Source: an uncultured Anaerolineae bacterium
GTDB taxonomy: Bacteria > Chloroflexota > Anaerolineae > Promineifilales > Promineifilaceae
NCBI GenBank assembly: GCA_905479495.1
Contig: CAJQMR010000003.1
Coordinates: 1 to 64,000 of the forward strand
Reading direction: 5' to 3'
Length of the DNA: 64,000 nucleotides
Below the pieces are notes generated by a model that saw nothing but the letters and a program-made list of their open reading frames with translations, was not told the DNA's origin and did not search any database. Positions 34,771 through 43,335 of the stretch are shown here, piece by piece. Each line of letters begins with the position of its first letter. Position 1 is the stretch's first letter. The translations under genes and the position numbers were made by a program.

Positions 34771-36231
34771 TTAACGGTTGCCCGAATCTGGCGCGGCCAA
34801 CGGATTTGTCTGATCCCACACCTGCGTCAGCAAATTAGGCGGCAGCGTGTCGCTGTGCTGCATACCGGCGGGAACAAACTGGGTCTGATCGGTGCCTTGG
34901 AGGGCATACCCATCGGTACGGCCGTTGGCCTCTTGCAAAATGTCTGGCAGCGTCGTCTGTTCAAATCCGGCTGTGCCACAGGGGCGAGCATTGTTATTAA
35001 TCTCCCACAGCGTGACGGCGTAAACCGGATTCATCTCACCTTCGCCCACAATACCAGGCACATCACCGACGTTGGCCGGGGCGCTGGCATACAGGTCGCC
35101 AATCTGCGGCTGCATACTTTCTGGGTAGAAGCAGTTGGCCCAGTCGTACAGGCCCGGATACCCTTCCCAGCGAATGTACATATCTGGCGTGGGCACTTCG
35201 GCCGTCAGCCCGCCGTTGGGAATCGTTTTCAGGAAAAGAACCACTTTCCAGATGTCATCCACCGAAAGGCGCGTGCCGAAATTTTCCATCGCCGAGCCGG
35301 GCACGCCGCGCAAAATGCGCCAGTAATAAGCGCCAGGCGAGGTATCAGACCCATGCTGCTGGTCATCGGCCGTGTCAAAACCGGGCGGCGAAGGGTTCAT
35401 ATAAAAACCTGCCGGGCCGTTGCCATCTCCCTGGCTGCCGTGGCAGCCCACACATCGCTCCTGGAACACTTCGCGGCCACGCACCAGATTTTCTTGGGTC
35501 ACTGGCAGCGGATTGTCGGCAAACCAGTAGCCACGCTCAATCAGCATCATGTTTTTGACGGCGCTGGCGGCCGGAAAGCCGTCACTGCGATCTCCATTTT
35601 CACCAGAAGCAGCCACATCCCCAGAGGCGATCTCAATCATTTTCATGGTTGCCTGGTGGGCATCGCGCAGGTCAGCCAGTTTGCCGCCACGCGATTGGGT
35701 GAAGGCGATGAGTGCGGTAATTTCATCTGGTGTCAGGAAGGAAAACGACGGCATGATGGAAAACGGCGTGGTGTAGCGTGCATTGGTGTAGTGGGCGTAA
35801 TGCCAGTCGTCGGGATGGTAACCGCCGGACTGCGACAAATCGGGACCGGTACGAATGGTGCCGAATAGATTGGGCGTTTCACCATCTCCTTCATAATCGC
35901 CGGGTTCAGAAACACGGCCGTATACGTAATATTGGCTGGCGTACGCATCCTGCGGACGGGTAAACCCGCTGTGGCAGTAGATGCAGCCATTGGCCAGGAA
36001 AACGTTGCGCCCTTCCATCTCCAGGTCGGTAAGCTGCCGCCAGTTGTCCGACGGTGCCGGCTCGAAGGTAGTGGTTGGCAAAATCACAACCATAAACACG
36101 ACGGTGAGGAAAGCCATCATCGCCCCCACGGTGGCCATCAGCGGCGTCATCAGCATCTTCTTGCGTGGATGGGGCCGCCAATTTTTGGGATGAACAGGTT
36201 CGCTTGGAATATCAGGAATCGTGCGGCTCAT
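34771..36231 (-). CDS. Diheme CcoO/CcoP-like cytochrome c subunit
   Basis: 486 residues. A basic cytosolic N-terminus and one anchor helix (about 30-52) are followed by a CcoO-like domain with NGCIYCHSGFTRPQDAY (CxxCH at 83-87) and the CcoO-type segment SQYYVYGRVSEPGDY. A second cytochrome domain has CVGCHGSQGDGNG at about 258-262, as in CcoP. The long C-terminus (about 350-486) is proline/asparagine-rich without further heme sites. It therefore seems to combine monoheme CcoO and a CcoP-like heme domain in one chain. The start overlaps ccoN's stop (ATGA at 36228-36231). Confidence 0.85.
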   Translation of the reverse strand: MSRTIPDIPSEPVHPKNWRPHPRKKMLMTPLMATVGAMMAFLTVVFMVVILPTTTFEPAPSDNWRQLTDLEMEGRNVFLANGCIYCHSGFTRPQDAYASQYYVYGRVSEPGDYEGDGETPNLFGTIRTGPDLSQSGGYHPDDWHYAHYTNARYTTPFSIMPSFSFLTPDEITALIAFTQSRGGKLADLRDAHQATMKMIEIASGDVAASGENGDRSDGFPAASAVKNMMLIERGYWFADNPLPVTQENLVRGREVFQERCVGCHGSQGDGNGPAGFYMNPSPPGFDTADDQQHGSDTSPGAYYWRILRGVPGSAMENFGTRLSVDDIWKVVLFLKTIPNGGLTAEVPTPDMYIRWEGYPGLYDWANCFYPESMQPQIGDLYASAPANVGDVPGIVGEGEMNPVYAVTLWEINNNARPCGTAGFEQTTLPDILQEANGRTDGYALQGTDQTQFVPAGMQHSDTLPPNLLTQVWDQTNPLAAPDSGNR

Positions 36232-37742
36232 GCGGCGACCTCCATTTCAATGTCGGGTAAGGCATCAATCATTTCCATACGGACTGTATGGAGCGTATCG
36301 GTTGTGACCGTTTTGTAGATGTTGAAAGCTTGAATTAGGCCAGAAATAACAATCAGGGCACCAGAGATGGCACGGGCCATGAAATACGGCTGTAGCATCG
36401 GAATCACATTCACTTCAGGCACGCCGCGCAGCCAAGATTGCCCCTGAACAAAACCGGCAATCGTCAGCGCCCAGAAGAAGCCGAGGAAGCCAATGACTAT
36501 CAGCCAATATTGCCAATGGGCCAGCTTGTCGCTGTACAGTGGCTTCTTCAGGATTTGGGGGATGATGTAATCGATCAGCCCCATGCCCAGGAAGGTAAAC
36601 GCACCCAACAAGGCCAGATGCGCATGGGCCACCACAAAATTGGTGAAGTGGGTCAGCCGGTTAAAGCTTTGAATCGCCTCAAAGCTGCCCTGCACATTCA
36701 CCAGGAAGTAGAAAACAAATCCAGTCAAGCCAAAACGGAGCGGTAAATTGGTAAAGAATTTTTCCCAATTGCCGCGCATCGTCATCAAAATGTTGACGGT
36801 GAAGGCAAAAACAGGAATAAGCAGGCTGACGCTGGAGAGAATGGCGATGGTTTTGAGCCAGCCCGGTGTGGGCGTTTGCAGCAGATGATGATGGCCCACG
36901 CCGGTGTAAAAGAAGGCCATGCCCCAAAAAGAAACCAGGCTGAGGGTGTGGCTGTAGAGCGGTGTTTTGGTGATGCGGGGCACCATGTAATACAAACCAG
37001 CCAGCAGCATCGGCGTCAGCCAGAGACCGAAGAGATTATGCGCATACCACCAGTTGAGGATGCCATCGGCCATGCTGGTTTGCAGGGCACCGCTGACGCC
37101 GTTGCCCCAAATAGCGCCGGGCCGCCAGATGACATTGCCGATGATGTAGTCGGCGCCCAGCCAGAGGGGAGAGGCCATCGCCCACCAGGTGGTGACGTAC
37201 AACGGCTTCACGCGCCGGTTAAAGACGGTCATCAAGATGTTGACGATGTTGCTGGTCCACAGCAGGATAAGCATGATGTCCAGGGGCCAGATGAATTCGG
37301 CATATTCACGCCCCTGGGTCAGGCCCATGAGGATGGTGAGGATGCCGAGCAGGAACCAGAGGTTCCAGCCCCAGGCGGTCCAGATGGCCAGTTTTTCGCT
37401 CCACATGGTGCGCAGGCCGGTGAGGCGGGGAATCATGTAGAAGAGGGCACCCCAGTACATCATGGAGAGCCAGGCGAAGATGACGCCGTTGACGTGCAAC
37501 GGCCGTATCCGGCTAAACAGCAGCCACGGAATGCCCGCAAACAAATTGGGGCTAATGAGTTCCAGGGCCAAAATTAGGCCAAACAAATCAACAATTGTTA
37601 GCCAGACAATGGAGCTATAAAGCCATATCTTAGCTGCCTCATCAGTATGTTCTTGCACAGCCAGCCCCACCGTGCTGGCTCGATCTCGCGCCGAGCCAAA
37701 ACGGTTGAGCATCTGATCCCAGGTTTTTCCGGCTGAAGTCAT
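36228..37742 (-). CDS. ccoN: cbb3-type cytochrome c oxidase subunit I
   Basis: 504 residues from the ATG at 37742; GGAGG is nine bases upstream of this start, too close to the earlier in-frame ATG at 37748. Twelve helices. Histidine ligands are all visible: low-spin heme in RIRPLHVNGVIFAW (about 83), CuB in WWYAHNLFG and in GVGHHHLLQTP (about 284-286), and both hemes in VVAHAHLALLG (about 373-375). This is a proton-pumping oxygen reductase of the C family or a close NO-reductase relative; the CcoO-like partner favours cbb3. It is first of seven genes, with 250 bases of promoter region upstream. Confidence 0.92.
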   Translation of the reverse strand: MTSAGKTWDQMLNRFGSARDRASTVGLAVQEHTDEAAKIWLYSSIVWLTIVDLFGLILALELISPNLFAGIPWLLFSRIRPLHVNGVIFAWLSMMYWGALFYMIPRLTGLRTMWSEKLAIWTAWGWNLWFLLGILTILMGLTQGREYAEFIWPLDIMLILLWTSNIVNILMTVFNRRVKPLYVTTWWAMASPLWLGADYIIGNVIWRPGAIWGNGVSGALQTSMADGILNWWYAHNLFGLWLTPMLLAGLYYMVPRITKTPLYSHTLSLVSFWGMAFFYTGVGHHHLLQTPTPGWLKTIAILSSVSLLIPVFAFTVNILMTMRGNWEKFFTNLPLRFGLTGFVFYFLVNVQGSFEAIQSFNRLTHFTNFVVAHAHLALLGAFTFLGMGLIDYIIPQILKKPLYSDKLAHWQYWLIVIGFLGFFWALTIAGFVQGQSWLRGVPEVNVIPMLQPYFMARAISGALIVISGLIQAFNIYKTVTTDTLHTVRMEMIDALPDIEMEVAA

Positions 37743-37748
37743 AAGCAT

Positions 37749-37998
37749 TTTCCTCCAAGATGTGTGTGGGCCGGAAACGGCCGTTGTTGAAACGAATAGA
37801 TTGTTTGATTGTGAGTTGAAGTGTCAGGTATGCTGAAATCGGGTCGGTTTTCAATATGCCTGTTTAAAGAATAGGGGAACAGCTCAAAAATCTCATTGGG
37901 AAAATGTCGGGAATGGCGTGTGTCATATTGCCGACTTGTTTATCTGATTTCTACGTCATTTGTCATAGACGCTTATCAAGAAACTCAATAGGTTGCCT
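37749..37998. promoter_or_regulatory. Promoter region of the oxidase operon
   Basis: 250 bases between ccoN (start at 37742) and the 3' end of the flippase gene. It holds ACGTCATTTGTCATAG at about 37955-37970, a motif with partners upstream of ferritin and of the general-stress gene, and an ACGGCCGT at about 37777. No clear FNR box or -35/-10 pair could be fixed by eye. Confidence 0.4.
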
Positions 37999-39063
37999 TC
38001 AAGATGGGTTGCCGCTAATCGAGGTTACGGCCGTTTCCTTCTGTAAATATAAAGCCAGCGGAACCCCAAACAGAATTGGCAGCCAAAATGAGATGAAACG
38101 GTAAGCCAGAATCACCACAAGTGACACCTCGGAGCTGACGCCAAAACCCGTGTAAACGGCCGTCATCGTTGCTTCGACTACCCCCACACCACCGGGCAGG
38201 AAACTAATCTTGCCCAACAGCAGCGGCAAGCCATAGCCAACCAGCAAAACACCAATGCCAACGGGATGTTGGGCAGCAACAAAGAGGACGTAGAGCGTCA
38301 ACACATCAAACCCACTTTTGATGGCAACCCCTAAAAGCGGTCTGTGCCAGCCGCCAGCGCGTAAGACATCTACAACGTCAACCAGTTGATGAACCAGCTG
38401 ATCCGCCGTCTGGCGATCGGCCGTTTTACCACCCAACTTGGACCAAAAAGCAAAGAGCTTGTTGAGCTGGTTCTTCAGAACGGTCGGATGGGCAACGCCC
38501 CACAACACGCCACCAGCCAGAAACAGCAGCCCCAGGAGGACAACCGTCAAAAGCACAATTTGTGTCCAGGTTAAATCATGGGCCAATAACAAATAGATGA
38601 GGCTTACCACCGATAAAAGGAAGAGCAGCACATTGGTAAATACGGATTTGAGAACGGCCGTTAAACCCGCGCCTTGTTTGTCAATACCCGTCGGCAAAAT
38701 CCAATTGTATACAGCAATCATGCTGCCAACCGCTCCAACCGCAACCAAACCAATACTGGTTGAAGCCAGCCCAATACTAATACCGCGCCCCAACTTCAGT
38801 TTTCCCCCCACCAACTGCACCAGACTTTGCAGCAGAAGACCGCCGCCCACATAACGGCCGATCTGGCACAAGACAGCCAACCCCAGCAGCCCCGCCGACA
38901 TCTGACGCAGCACCTCCCAAGACTTCCTCATATCGGCAATCTTAGGCAGTAAAACGTGGACCGCTAACCCCAGCAAAATTAATGGAACAAGATACCGCAG
39001 CCATCGGATTTCTAATTGGCGCAGCGACAGCCAATGTGCACTTTGTGACCGTGAATGAATCAT
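37999..39063 (-). CDS. LPG-synthase-type (UPF0104/AglD) membrane flippase-like protein
   Basis: 354 residues, about eight helices, with the family signatures FLPGGVGVVEATMTAVYTGF and YRFISFWLPILFGVPLALYL. The domain is the membrane half of MprF and is also found alone, where it is thought to move or attach lipids or sugars. The next two upstream genes encode a lipid kinase and a PAP2 phosphatase, so a shared role in lipid remodelling is likely. Its start overlaps the kinase gene's stop (ATGA at 39060-39063). Confidence 0.85.
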   Translation of the reverse strand: MIHSRSQSAHWLSLRQLEIRWLRYLVPLILLGLAVHVLLPKIADMRKSWEVLRQMSAGLLGLAVLCQIGRYVGGGLLLQSLVQLVGGKLKLGRGISIGLASTSIGLVAVGAVGSMIAVYNWILPTGIDKQGAGLTAVLKSVFTNVLLFLLSVVSLIYLLLAHDLTWTQIVLLTVVLLGLLFLAGGVLWGVAHPTVLKNQLNKLFAFWSKLGGKTADRQTADQLVHQLVDVVDVLRAGGWHRPLLGVAIKSGFDVLTLYVLFVAAQHPVGIGVLLVGYGLPLLLGKISFLPGGVGVVEATMTAVYTGFGVSSEVSLVVILAYRFISFWLPILFGVPLALYLQKETAVTSISGNPS

Positions 39064-39947
39064 CCTGACCTGCCTACCGTGGACGCGGGAACCATAATTT
39101 TGACGGCCTGAGGCATGATCGAAATAGCAGCGGGCGCAGTTTCAATGCCCTCGCCATCAATGGCCAGTGGCTGAGCGGGCGACGTATGAATTTCGACGGC
39201 TTTAACCTGCCTGTGGTACATTGGCGTTGCGTTGCCCAAAACCGGGCTGCTGGCAACCTCGCCGATGGCAATCATATCCTTGCGCGTCAACAAAAAAACG
39301 TCTAACAGCCCATCATCCGGCGAAATGCCAGGGGCAATTGGCTGGTGGCCCCAAACAATTGAGGCCATGTTAACTACGGTTACCAACACGGCCTCAATTT
39401 CCAGCTCTTGATCATCCAGCTTTAATTGATAGGAAACCGGCTTTAGCTGGTGTATATGTTGCAAGGTAGAAAAAGCATATGCCCATTTACCAAAACGATC
39501 TTTCATTAATCGAGGCGTTTCCACATCCACCGTCGCCAAAAAACCAATGTCGGCCCGCAACAAGAACGGGTGATCGTTGATGCACCCTAAATCCACCGAC
39601 CGCACTACAGAATCGCCACCCAGCAATGCAGCAGACTGGCGTAAATCAACGGGAATCTCTAACATGCGGGCGACACCATTGCCGGTGCCCCCCGGCAAAA
39701 TCAGCAATAGAATATCCCGATTGGCCAACACCTGTGCCACTTCGGTGATGGTGCCGTCACCGCCGTAGACAGCCACAACATCTGCCTGACGCGCTACCGC
39801 TTCTTCGGCAAAGCGCCGCGCATCGCCGCTGGTGCGGGTGATGTGCACTTCCCAGTCCACATCAGCAGTGAAAACATCATTTAGCGTGTTGAGAATCGGT
39901 TCATCATTCCCCGCTGCCGGATTGATGATTATTGGCAGAAATGTCAT
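39060..39947 (-). CDS. Diacylglycerol/lipid kinase (DagK/YegS family)
   Basis: 295 residues. ATP-binding region: INPAAGN near the N-terminus, VYGGDGTITEVAQVL (GGDGT loop, about 60-74) and LPGGTGNGVARML. The C-terminal lobe has the DDGLLDV segment typical of the family. It would phosphorylate diacylglycerol or a related lipid at the membrane face. The start overlaps the PAP2 gene by 44 bases, a rather long overlap. A PAP2 phosphatase next to a lipid kinase suggests opposed reactions on the same lipid pool (inference). Confidence 0.9.
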   Translation of the reverse strand: MTFLPIIINPAAGNDEPILNTLNDVFTADVDWEVHITRTSGDARRFAEEAVARQADVVAVYGGDGTITEVAQVLANRDILLLILPGGTGNGVARMLEIPVDLRQSAALLGGDSVVRSVDLGCINDHPFLLRADIGFLATVDVETPRLMKDRFGKWAYAFSTLQHIHQLKPVSYQLKLDDQELEIEAVLVTVVNMASIVWGHQPIAPGISPDDGLLDVFLLTRKDMIAIGEVASSPVLGNATPMYHRQVKAVEIHTSPAQPLAIDGEGIETAPAAISIMPQAVKIMVPASTVGRSG

Positions 39948-40587
39948 TCTGTCTCCTCTTGAAAATGTCGTAAAAAAGTGTCACAACCGTTAACCACGCT
40001 GTGCCCAAAGCAAAAGAGGCCAGGACGTCAGTAGGATGGTGTACCCCTAAATAAACTCGGCTAAAGCCAACAAGCGCCGCCCACACAAAAAGAACCAGTG
40101 ACCAACCACGACGGCCGTTTTGCCACAGCCAAATACCGAACAAACCAAACAAAATCGTGGAACCTAGCGCATGCCCGCTGGGAAAACTGGCATCAATTGG
40201 CAATGCTTGCAGCGCTTCAAAAGCAAGAGGTCTCGGTCTGTCTACCAGCCACTTAAAAAACCAGGTAAACAGTTGGCCAACGGAAACAGCACCCAACAGG
40301 GTCCATATCTCCAGCCAGCGGCCACGCCACAACAGCCAAACAGCCACAAGCACCAAAGGCACAGCGCGCCCCACACCACCGGTATCGGTAATAAGCAGCA
40401 TCAAGCGAGTGAAAAACGGCGTACTCCAGGTATGAATGGATTGCATCACCGCAATATCCCACGCTTGAGTTGTTTGCCCTATCACAAACGCCAACAAGAG
40501 GAGGAAAATGGCCAATGGCACCATAATTAAAAGTCCGTACCGCCAGCGATGATGGCGTTTCTCAGGAAGGATTGTATGCGTCATCAC
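39904..40587 (-). CDS. PAP2-family phosphatase
   Basis: 227 residues, six helices. The three acid-phosphatase motifs are KWLVDRPRP (KxxxxxxRP), PSGH and SRVYLGVHHPTD (SRxxxxxHxxxD). It probably dephosphorylates phosphatidic acid or undecaprenyl pyrophosphate on the outer face of the membrane. It is the first gene of a three-gene lipid operon with the kinase and the flippase-like protein. No strong ribosome-binding site was seen at 40587. Confidence 0.9.
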   Translation of the reverse strand: MMTHTILPEKRHHRWRYGLLIMVPLAIFLLLLAFVIGQTTQAWDIAVMQSIHTWSTPFFTRLMLLITDTGGVGRAVPLVLVAVWLLWRGRWLEIWTLLGAVSVGQLFTWFFKWLVDRPRPLAFEALQALPIDASFPSGHALGSTILFGLFGIWLWQNGRRGWSLVLFVWAALVGFSRVYLGVHHPTDVLASFALGTAWLTVVTLFYDIFKRRQNDISANNHQSGSGE

Positions 40588-40641
40588 TAATCACCAGTCT
40601 CCAGAGTTGCGTTTGTGCACTATCAGCTATGGGAATGCGCG

Positions 40642-41136
40642 TCAGGAATTTTCTAACCCCATACCGGGCGTTACATTGGCTGTATCACCGCCGGTAATGA
40701 GCCACTGGTTATTTATTTTTTGCAGGGAAACATCTTGGGTAACAACGGCCGTATACGTCTCGGTTCCGTTCTCCCACATAGAAACTTCGGCATAATACGT
40801 CACAACCGCTTCCACGCGTTTGTCATCCAACTGCACATTTTGGATTTCAAATTTGTCCATCTGGAACGTAACGCCAGAAGCAGCGTCAGCCATCAACTGA
40901 TGGGCCGCATCGAGGGTTTCTGAAGCGCCAAATTGATCGCTAGGTGGCGCAAACAACGCATCAAACTGAGTAAGATCTCGATTGTTAAAGCCTGTCTCAA
41001 ACGCGTCAGCCGCCACCTGCACAGCATCGCTGGCGGCATTATTTTCAGACTCATCATCATTGCCGCCGCCACAAGCGACCAATGTGGCAATAAGCAGCCA
41101 TGAAATAAGAATTAACGAGATTGTTGCTTTTTTCAT
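40642..41136 (-). CDS. Secreted lipoprotein with NTF2-like domain
   Basis: 164 residues. A lipoprotein signal peptide ends in LVACGGG (lipobox, Cys at about 22), followed by an acidic linker (NDDESENN) and a domain with the NTF2/SnoaL-like pattern ADAFETGFNNRDLTQFDALF, VEAVVTYYAEV, INNQWLITGG. It probably sits on the outer face of the membrane. The ligand is unknown. Confidence 0.82.
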   Translation of the reverse strand: MKKATISLILISWLLIATLVACGGGNDDESENNAASDAVQVAADAFETGFNNRDLTQFDALFAPPSDQFGASETLDAAHQLMADAASGVTFQMDKFEIQNVQLDDKRVEAVVTYYAEVSMWENGTETYTAVVTQDVSLQKINNQWLITGGDTANVTPGMGLENS

Positions 41137-41157
41137 AGGGAACTTCCTTAAACAAAA

Positions 41158-41191
41158 CAGGCCACGAACGGTTAAGCTCGTTCGTGGCCTG
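41158..41191 (-). terminator. Rho-independent terminator of the PRC-barrel gene
   Basis: Perfect 13-base stem CAGGCCACGAACG (41158-41170) / CGTTCGTGGCCTG (41179-41191). On the minus strand it is followed by TTTTGTTT. It ends the transcript of the gene at 41201-41836. Confidence 0.9.
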
Positions 41192-41200
41192 CGGGTTTCG

Positions 41201-41836
41201 CTAGGCTACATGTTGGATATGCCGATGGAGGGGAAAAGTCGGCAGTTCAGCAATGCGAGGCTTGTCTAATTTCAGATAAATGTCGTTCTCTGAAATATCG
41301 TCAATGGCATCTACCGGAATCATGACATCTTTTTGCCCCCAAAGATGCCCCTCGCGTAGAACCAGATGGGTGAGATGATAAGTTGATTTGTCTACCACCA
41401 GCTCATCCACCTGCCCGACACGGCCGTCTTTGGCATGAACATGTACGCCACGCCGTATGTTTCGCTCATAGGGTGGGATATGGCGGTGTACCACCTCAAC
41501 AAAACGCGCCTCTGATTGGACGGTCACATAAGGCCAGGCATAGGCACTCCCTGGGGAAGCCAATATGGCGTAATGGGGTACGTTGGTCGGCAAAAATTCC
41601 ACATCCTGAAAGGTTTCCATGCCAGCCAGCTGCTTACTTGAGCAATCCAGACGAATCATGTCCGTGTCGCTCTCCTCAATATGCTTCACGGCTACCAGGT
41701 ATTCTGTGTGAGGGGTACCCTCGTCACGCACCACCACATGCGTTACTGCTTGCGAAATTGGGTTGATGATAATGCGCGTTGACTGTCCGATACGGCCGTC
41801 ATGACCATAAACATCTACATTTAAGGGAATGTCCAT
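41201..41836 (-). CDS. PRC-barrel domain protein
   Basis: 211 residues from the ATG at 41836 (GGAG seven bases upstream; the frame is open seven codons further 5'). Two PRC-barrel-like units: DVYGHDGRIGQSTRIIINPI at the N-terminus and VHAKDGRVGQVDELVVDKST at about 130-150, each with the DGRxGxVxxxxVD pattern. PRC-barrel proteins occur in RNA processing, photosynthetic reaction centres and stress responses. Here, the next gene upstream (41884-42399) encodes a general-stress-type protein. Confidence 0.82.
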   Translation of the reverse strand: MDIPLNVDVYGHDGRIGQSTRIIINPISQAVTHVVVRDEGTPHTEYLVAVKHIEESDTDMIRLDCSSKQLAGMETFQDVEFLPTNVPHYAILASPGSAYAWPYVTVQSEARFVEVVHRHIPPYERNIRRGVHVHAKDGRVGQVDELVVDKSTYHLTHLVLREGHLWGQKDVMIPVDAIDDISENDIYLKLDKPRIAELPTFPLHRHIQHVA

Positions 41837-41883
41837 TTTCTTGTCTCCTATAGCCAAGTTCAGTTCACCCAGGCATGGATGGC

Positions 41884-42399
41884 CTATACCACCATCGCCA
41901 CGTTTGCTTCTGCTACTTCCGTCTCGTCCAAAATATGACGTGCCAGTTCGATTTCCTCTGGAGTGCCGTGGGCCACCAGCAAATACTGGCCAGCTTTTAA
42001 CGTCTCTTCGTATTTCACGATCTGCTGTTTAGAGACACCCATACCAAAAAGCGCACCGAGCAAGCCACCACCAGCGGCCCCGGCTACAGCCCCCTCAACA
42101 CCACCCAGCAGCGCAGCCGCCAGCGGACCGGCAATAAACAATGGACCAAAACCAGGTACCCAAATAAAGGCAGCGCCCACCAAAATGCCAAATAATCCCC
42201 CAACCCAGGCACCGGTTCCGGCACCAGCCATGGCCACGTCGCCAGTTGTAATAAACCCATGAACTTCTTTTTCGCTGGCCATGTCTTGCGCCATAATGGA
42301 AACTTGCTTAATGGGGAAGTGCCCTTCATTGAGTTTGCGTACGGCCGTTTCCGCCGCGCTCATGCTGTCGTAAACTTGAATCACATTGTTGGTACTCAT
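41884..42399 (-). CDS. General stress protein 17M/YflT-like protein with glycine-rich membrane segment
   Basis: 171 residues. An N-terminal YflT-like part (VIQVYDSMSAAETAVRKLNE, FPIKQVSIMAQD) leads into a long Gly/Ala-rich hydrophobic region (about 55-120) that could insert as a hairpin, and ends with LKAGQYLLVAHGTPEEIELA. Such proteins rise in stress in Bacillus and are common in Chloroflexota. GGAGG upstream supports the start. The neighbouring PRC-barrel gene and the motif at about 42570 suggest shared stress control. Confidence 0.8.
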   Translation of the reverse strand: MSTNNVIQVYDSMSAAETAVRKLNEGHFPIKQVSIMAQDMASEKEVHGFITTGDVAMAGAGTGAWVGGLFGILVGAAFIWVPGFGPLFIAGPLAAALLGGVEGAVAGAAGGGLLGALFGMGVSKQQIVKYEETLKAGQYLLVAHGTPEEIELARHILDETEVAEANVAMVV

Positions 42400-42838
42400 T
42401 TCAATTACCTCCGTAATCTATCTTTTTGTTGGGAAAACCGTTGTCATTTAACAGCGGAAATTCTGTACTTAGCTTACCGAGAACCTTGGTGAGAAACATC
42501 GGCGCGAAGGCGTAAGTGCGCTTTTACATATGGCCCGTTTGGGAACGGCCGTTCCCCGGCAAACGTTTAGACACGCTATGACAAATGACGTACAAACGAG
42601 TAAGCTTTACTAAGTTTTTGACGATGTGTGGGATTAGATAAACCGCAGAAACTATTCGGAAATTCTGAAGCAGGCAAACTGCGGTTGCCTTGAGGAATCG
42701 GTAACGCTTCAAGCAATCTTAATTGTGAAAAAATGTTGCCGATTACCTAAAAGTTGGGGGTAGTGGTCAGGTAGTAAGTGATAAATTGTATTCGTAGATG
42801 TACCCAGTTTACCCATCACTTACTTTTCGACCACTACC
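42400..42838. other. Intergenic region with motif and inverted repeat
   Basis: No convincing gene. It holds an ACGGCCGT at 42545, the inverted CTATGACAAATGACGT motif at about 42570-42585, and an imperfect inverted repeat with 24-base arms: GGTAGTGGTCAGGTAGTAAG (from 42759) against CTTACTTTTCGACCACTACC (ending 42838). The repeat ends just before a GH16 gene fragment. Confidence 0.5.
42759..42838. repeat. Large imperfect inverted repeat
   Basis: Arms at 42759-42782 and 42815-42838 pair over 24 bases with about three or four mismatches in the middle (GTCAGG against CCTTTTCGAC's complement). The loop is 32 bases. It may be a terminator of a lost gene, a MITE end or a regulatory hairpin. Confidence 0.65.
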
Positions 42839-42841
42839 ATT

Positions 42842-43033
42842 GATTTTTTTGGCCCCTGGGTATTTGACAACGAGAAATTTCTAATTCTTAATCTGGCCTT
42901 GGGTGGTGTTTATCCCTTCAAAACAAACGGTATTCGGTCACCTTATTACGGTATTCCTGAAGAAACAGTGACTAAGATCATAAACAATCAGGTGAAAATG
43001 ATGGTAGATTGGGTTCGTGTATCCGGTATATAA
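42842..43033 (+). pseudogene. C-terminal fragment of a GH16 beta-glucanase
   Basis: The frame reads DFFGPWVFDNEKFLILNLAL, then GGVYPFKTNGIRSPYYGI and ends VKMMVDWVRVSGI before TAA. This is the conserved end of GH16 laminarinase/glucanase domains: W-V-F-D..FLxLNLALGG and VDWVRV. It is comparable with WVFNDPVFLLLNVAIGG and VDYIRVY in the intact gene downstream, but differs in detail, so it derives from another GH16 gene. No start or catalytic centre remains. Confidence 0.8.
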
Positions 43034-43335
43034 GTTTGCTTCTCAAACTGTGCCGGGCGATCCCCTTTACTATTTTGAAGCGTATTTTTGCGTAGGTAAG
43101 TTGTAAAAGTAATTCAAAAAATGGTTTAAGATTTTCTGAACTGCTCTTGCATACCATTGAAAAAACAAGGAGGGTTCCCTTATTGCCAAACATGAAAGCG
43201 ATTAATCCCTAACAATATCACATCGTAACGGGAAGGATTATGGGTCTGTACTGGAACGACAGCAGGCCAATCCGTGGCATAGGAGAATAACGTGTCTTAA
43301 GCATTCAGCTTATCTCCTATTAAGGAAGACGACTC
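43034..43335. promoter_or_regulatory. Upstream region of the 1685-residue glucanase
   Basis: 302 bases without a gene. Near the 3' end ATAGGAGA (43279-43286) pairs with TCTCCTAT (43312-43319), a hairpin just before the AAGGAAG ribosome-binding site. This could modulate translation. No clear promoter hexamers could be fixed. Confidence 0.4.

Noticed and set aside
34690..35868. Long plus-strand open frame (about 390 codons) opposite the CcoO/P-like gene
   Set aside because: It is exactly antisense to a gene with clear heme motifs, has no recognisable domains, and its His/Arg/Gln-rich composition is typical of the mirror of a GC-rich gene.
36876..37577. Plus-strand open frame opposite ccoN
   Set aside because: Antisense to invariant histidine-ligand helices; its Asp/His/Gly-rich composition is a shadow of the membrane protein.
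42978..43193. Minus-strand frame of 71 codons over the GH16 fragment
   Set aside because: Opposite the recognisable GH16 remnant and without signals of its own.
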